NCBI GenBank assembly: GCA_964494385.1
Contig: CAZBSE010000003.1
Location: forward strand, 1 to 64,000
Length of the DNA stretch: 64,000 bases
Source of the DNA: CAZBSE01 sp964494385
GTDB taxonomy: Bacteria > Actinomycetota > Humimicrobiia > Humimicrobiales > Humimicrobiaceae
Reading direction: 5' to 3'
The position numbers were made by a program, and so were the translations under genes. Positions within the stretch are counted from its first letter, which is position 1. Every line of letters begins with the position of its first letter. Below, one piece after another: positions 61,013 to 64,000 of the stretch. The notes beneath the pieces are model-generated. The model did not search any database, was not told the origin of the DNA, and saw only the letters and a program-made list of their open reading frames with translations.

Positions 61013-62082
61013 TATTTTAATATCTCCTGCAGTACAGCCACTGTGGGAACCGCAATTAAAAGTCCCCAAATGCCGAATAATGCACCGCCTGCAATAAGGG
61101 AAAAAATTATAATGCCGGGATGTACCCCTACTTGATATTTCAATATATTCGGAGAGATGAAGTAATTATCTATTTGCTGGATAGCTATAAACAACAGGAT
61201 AACCAGTAAGGCCTTTAATGGTGAAATGAACAGAGCTGCCAGTGCGGCAGGTATGGCTCCTATTATGGGACCCAGGAGAGGAATCATATTGGAGAGTCCG
61301 GCTATAAAGCCAAGCAGTACCGCAAAATCTACTTTTAAAACCAGCAGCACAACTGTACATAGGATACCGATAATGACGGATATTAACAACTGCCCCCTGA
61401 TATATCTGCCGGCAACTTTATTAATTTTATCCAGAATAATAGCTGCCTGATTTTTAAATCTTTTTGGTATTATTTTTATAAATATGGTTTTTATTCTGTT
61501 TGTATGATTTAGTATATATAATCCAAGGAGCGGTCCCACTATAATATAAAGAATTATATTAAGTAAGGTCCTGCCGACTGTAGTTGCACTCTGAAATATA
61601 TTAATTTCTTCCAGGTTGATCCTGCTGATAAAATATTGGGTAATGCTGCTGGCATCTTTAGGTATTATATCCTTGCCTATTAAGTTTTCAATGCTTTTTA
61701 TTATGGTGTTTTCCTTTAGAAAATTGTTCGTGATAATGGTAAGGTTTTCCAGATATAATGGGAACCTTTCTATGAATGTTTCAAACTGATCAATTATTGC
61801 GGGGATGATAAAAAAGAATATCACAAAAATAATACCTGTAAAAATAACATATGTTATGGCTACCGCAAAAATCCTGCGCATTTTCTTTTGCAGTAAAGAT
61901 ACTAGAGGAGACAAAAGACAGACTATGGCCACAGCCAGAATCAGCGGTATGATAGCTATTTTTATTAAGTATACGATATAAAAGAAAAGCGCCGCTATTA
62001 AAAGAAAACCTATTATTGACCATGAAAAAATTCCGATATTCTTTATATTCTTTATACCGTTTGAAGGTTTTTTAATTCTCAT
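60979..62082 (-). CDS. AI-2E family transporter
   Basis: 367 residues with about 7-8 transmembrane segments. The family segments LLGFIAGLSNMIPLLGPIIGAIPAAL, the QQIDNYFISPNILKYQVGVHPG motif and a final GGALFGIWGLLIAVP are present. Members are exporters of diverse small molecules or Na+(Li+)/H+ antiporters; AI-2 transport has been shown only for some. The start is ATG 62082. Convergent with larC with a 34-nt overlap of coding ends. Confidence 0.92.
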   Translation of the reverse strand: MRIKKPSNGIKNIKNIGIFSWSIIGFLLIAALFFYIVYLIKIAIIPLILAVAIVCLLSPLVSLLQKKMRRIFAVAITYVIFTGIIFVIFFFIIPAIIDQFETFIERFPLYLENLTIITNNFLKENTIIKSIENLIGKDIIPKDASSITQYFISRINLEEINIFQSATTVGRTLLNIILYIIVGPLLGLYILNHTNRIKTIFIKIIPKRFKNQAAIILDKINKVAGRYIRGQLLISVIIGILCTVVLLVLKVDFAVLLGFIAGLSNMIPLLGPIIGAIPAALAALFISPLKALLVILLFIAIQQIDNYFISPNILKYQVGVHPGIIIFSLIAGGALFGIWGLLIAVPTVAVLQEILKYYLLEKNKTAS

Positions 62083-62208
62083 AGGACATTATTATATTAT
62101 ATTTTTAAAAAAAATATAAATCCAAGGTTATCAGTGGTTACTGATTGAAGTAGCATTATAATTGTGATAAAGTTTAAATTCAAAATTAGTGAAAATTAGG
62201 AAAGTAGA

Positions 62209-62595
62209 ATGCCGGAAGAATCAGTTGCCGCTTATGTTAACAATATTATGACTTTTGCCCTATTTACAGCAGTAATAATATTAGTATTTGTGGCACTTTT
62301 TTTATTATCACGTACTTTAATCTATAGGGTCGGGAGCAAACAAAGGACAGAACCTGAAAAAGAATTTTCTCTTTACAGGCCTGTAAACTATAGAAGAGAT
62401 CCAAATCGATTTAAAAATATGTTTATTCTGGGGACTATATTTATTTCTATAGTTTTTTTTATATTCCTTATCATTTCTGTACTTAATTATGCCGTAGAGC
62501 CCGCAGTAGGTCTGAACCTGTATTTAATCGGGGGCATGATATTTTATTTTATATTAATAGCGGCGTATATAGTTAAATCCGGAATTATAAGTTAG
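62209..62595 (+). CDS. NuoA-like small membrane protein
   Basis: 128 residues with three transmembrane segments (about 13-36, 71-93, 100-122) and a charged loop between the first and second (GSKQRTEPEKEFSLYRPVNYRRDP). This is the topology and the gene position of NuoA, since nuoB- and nuoCD-like genes follow at once. However the hallmark sequence of NuoA (YExG and the acidic FDxE segment) is not found, so the resemblance is only by layout. ATG 62209 follows AGGAAAG. It may be an equivalent subunit of a divergent complex-I-like or hydrogenase-like enzyme. Confidence 0.55.
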   Translation: MPEESVAAYVNNIMTFALFTAVIILVFVALFLLSRTLIYRVGSKQRTEPEKEFSLYRPVNYRRDPNRFKNMFILGTIFISIVFFIFLIISVLNYAVEPAVGLNLYLIGGMIFYFILIAAYIVKSGIIS

Positions 62596-62606
62596 GAGCC
62601 AGCAGG

Positions 62607-63002
62607 GTGCCATACATGATCAGAAGTAATCTGAATATACTGGTAGCAGGATTCGGATGCTGCAAGCAGGAAATATTTGCAACTCAGGGTCCGCTATATG
62701 ATATTCAAAGATTTGGTGTGAATTTTGTCAATATTGCCGAAGATGCAGACATACTGGTTATTCAGGGTTTTTTTAATGAAAAGGGCATACAAAGGATTTT
62801 AAGTATTTATAACAGGATGTACTCACCAAAAGGCATAATTGCAGTAGGGAGCTGTGTTCTGAATGAAAATTTATTTAAATCGGAAAGCAAGCTGCTCAGG
62901 CGGTTCAGAAAAAAAATAAAAATAAATATGTATGTTCCAGGCTGCCCTCCCAGACCGGAGGCCTTCATTCACGCTATTCTGGGAATCCTTAGCAGGAAAT
63001 AA
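62607..63002 (+). CDS. NuoB-like [4Fe-4S] subunit
   Basis: 131 residues. The four cluster N2 ligands are visible: the Cys pair in GFGCCKQE, the Cys of AVGSCVL and the Cys of PGCPPRPE. This is the pattern of NuoB of complex I and of the small subunit of energy-converting hydrogenases. The protein is short compared with most NuoB (~160-220), with less sequence between the motifs. GTG 62607 has TAGGAG at a spacing of 8; ATG 62616 is an alternative. It lies between the NuoA-like and NuoCD-like genes. Confidence 0.85.
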   Translation: MPYMIRSNLNILVAGFGCCKQEIFATQGPLYDIQRFGVNFVNIAEDADILVIQGFFNEKGIQRILSIYNRMYSPKGIIAVGSCVLNENLFKSESKLLRRFRKKIKINMYVPGCPPRPEAFIHAILGILSRK

Positions 63003-63037
63003 CTAAAAAAAACAAGTACTTATTTATATTTACACAA

Positions 63038-64000
63038 ATGATTGATGATATTTATAATAAAATTTATTCTTCCTCAGAATCCGTAATGATAGGAGAAGCG
63101 GGGAAAAATTTAGAATTTATTTTAAAGGATAGGATAAAAACTATTTATAAGGCTGGCCAGGATTTGTTGATGGAGGTATCTAAAGAAAACCTCTCTTCCG
63201 TGGTGAAGGAACTGAAGGAGAATCCCGAGCTTAAAGTAGGCAGCTTCCAGAGCGTAGCTGCTTATAGAGAAAAGAGTAAAAAATTTTTAATTATAGGACT
63301 TTCATCCTTTACCAATAATTTCTCTGTTCTGATAAAAGTAGAAATATCCGAAAAAGAAATTACGAGAGTTATGGGCATGATGGGGAAGTTTTATAAGGCA
63401 TTTAATTTTTATAAGGACAGAAGCGGAATAATTACGGAAAAATCAGATATTGAGATATTTGCTCAGAGACAGGATGGTCTGGATTGTTTTGACTTAACCA
63501 TCTCAGCGGACGGTGATAGGGCCAAGGAAGCTTTTATCGATACCGGAATCAGCAAGATTATGGGCAGCGAATACTATAAGGGTTTGGGAATATATAACCT
63601 CATAGCTTATATCGGAAGATTTGACTGGAAGGCAGGTATATTCCCGGAACTCTGCCTTTGCGGCGCTTTTGAAGTTCTGCTCCAGCTGAAGGCGCCTGAA
63701 AGAGCCAGGTATATCAGGATACTTTTGTGTGAGCTGTATAGAGTATCTAACCATATATATTTTATATCAAATATATGTAGTGTCCTGGGATGCGATGTTG
63801 CTTATAATTTTTCTCTTCTGGAAAGAGAAAGAGTTTTGAGGCTTATAGAAATTATAACCGGTGCAAGGATTATACCTAATTTCATAAGAATAGGCGGTGT
63901 AAAAAAAGATCTAAGTGAGGAGGCATTATCCGCCATCAAAAAAATTTTACCGCTCTTATATAGGAATATAAAAAGAATTGAAAAAATAATAAAAGATGAC
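63038..64000 (+). CDS. NuoCD-like fusion subunit (partial)
   Basis: The frame is open from ATG 63038 to the window edge, 321 codons with no stop. Residues ~1-120 resemble the 30-kDa NuoC-like domain; from ~145 on the sequence follows the 49-kDa NuoD/hydrogenase large subunit: ERARYIRILLCELYRVSNHIYFI, ERERVLRLIEIITGARIIPNFIRIGGV. The N-terminal part of the NuoD domain (GPQHP...H-RGIEK region) is strongly changed. Together with the two preceding genes it marks the start of a divergent complex-I-like operon. The rest lies beyond the window. Confidence 0.75.
   Translation, partial: MIDDIYNKIYSSSESVMIGEAGKNLEFILKDRIKTIYKAGQDLLMEVSKENLSSVVKELKENPELKVGSFQSVAAYREKSKKFLIIGLSSFTNNFSVLIKVEISEKEITRVMGMMGKFYKAFNFYKDRSGIITEKSDIEIFAQRQDGLDCFDLTISADGDRAKEAFIDTGISKIMGSEYYKGLGIYNLIAYIGRFDWKAGIFPELCLCGAFEVLLQLKAPERARYIRILLCELYRVSNHIYFISNICSVLGCDVAYNFSLLERERVLRLIEIITGARIIPNFIRIGGVKKDLSEEALSAIKKILPLLYRNIKRIEKIIKDD

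Noticed and set aside
1..64000. tRNA, rRNA, CRISPR arrays, insertion sequences or prophage genes
   Set aside because: Reading the gaps and the gene products showed no cloverleaf, repeat array, transposase, integrase or phage structural gene. Small RNAs without strong signatures cannot be excluded by eye.

Overview
This is an AT-rich bacterial chromosome segment spanning the replication-origin region. Nearly every gene has readable homology, and intergenic spaces are short. Several proteins carry a lipobox or a single membrane anchor, and no outer-membrane or LPS genes appear, which suggests a monoderm-type cell. A GlnR-like orphan OmpR-family regulator sits beside amt-glnB-glnA, the pan genes include a DUF2520 protein, and the substrate-binding lipoprotein has an acidic EEA-rich linker. 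These features would fit a deep-branching low-GC actinobacterial or similar candidate lineage, but that is an inference and the taxon cannot be fixed from the sequence alone. No rRNA, tRNA, CRISPR array or insertion sequence was recognised.

Layout. 1-2.4 kb (minus): a DUF2779/Cas4-like nuclease cut by the window edge, and an HD hydrolase. 2.6-13.9 kb: DUF2007 and GNAT proteins, a transglutaminase-like lipoprotein with an alpha/beta hydrolase, an NCS2 purine permease, an HtrA protease with an ECF sigma factor, a solute-binding lipoprotein, CorA and an FxLYD-like lipoprotein. 13.5-20.2 kb (minus): a GHKL-ATPase/winged-helix protein, dnaA, dnaN, a DUF2520 dehydrogenase and panB-panC-panD. 20.2-20.7 kb: probable oriC with divergent DnaA boxes. 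20.7-31.5 kb (plus): rpmH-rnpA-yidD-yidC-jag-mnmE-(mnmG paralogue)-mnmG-rsmG-parA-parB-lipA, with two perfect parS sites. 31.6-34.4 kb: band-7 protein, HAD phosphatase, VIT/CCC1-like protein. 34.5-38.5 kb (minus): GlnR-like regulator, amt, glnB, glnA, with 11-bp-phased repeats before amt and glnA. 38.8-48.5 kb (plus): a LacI regulator, two UroD-family proteins, a three-gene sugar ABC transporter, galK, a small ORF and galT, with matching LacI-type operators. 48.6-62.1 kb: cyclic-di-GMP-type signalling proteins, nadE, a cysteine desulfurase, DUF2085 paralogues, inositol monophosphatase and PHP enzymes, larE/larC and an AI-2E family transporter. 62.2-64.0 kb: the start of a divergent complex-I-like operon (NuoA-, NuoB- and NuoCD-like).

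How the parts work together. The 16.6-30.2 kb block supplies initiation (DnaA, DnaN), origin segregation (ParA, ParB, parS), membrane insertion (YidC, YidD, Jag), RNase P protein and U34 tRNA modification (MnmE, MnmG). The pan genes make pantothenate. The nitrogen block couples ammonium uptake, PII sensing and glutamine synthesis. The LacI block looks like a regulon for uptake and phosphorylation of galactose or a galactoside.

The main oddities are: a truncated MnmG paralogue that lost both catalytic cysteines and lies between two parS sites; an MnmE with an altered G4 motif; a GHKL-wHTH protein between oriC and dnaA; a PII protein without Tyr51; a degenerate HD-GYP domain; and several genes (rnpA, nadE, galT) whose best start is a rare codon (ATT, ATA, CTG).
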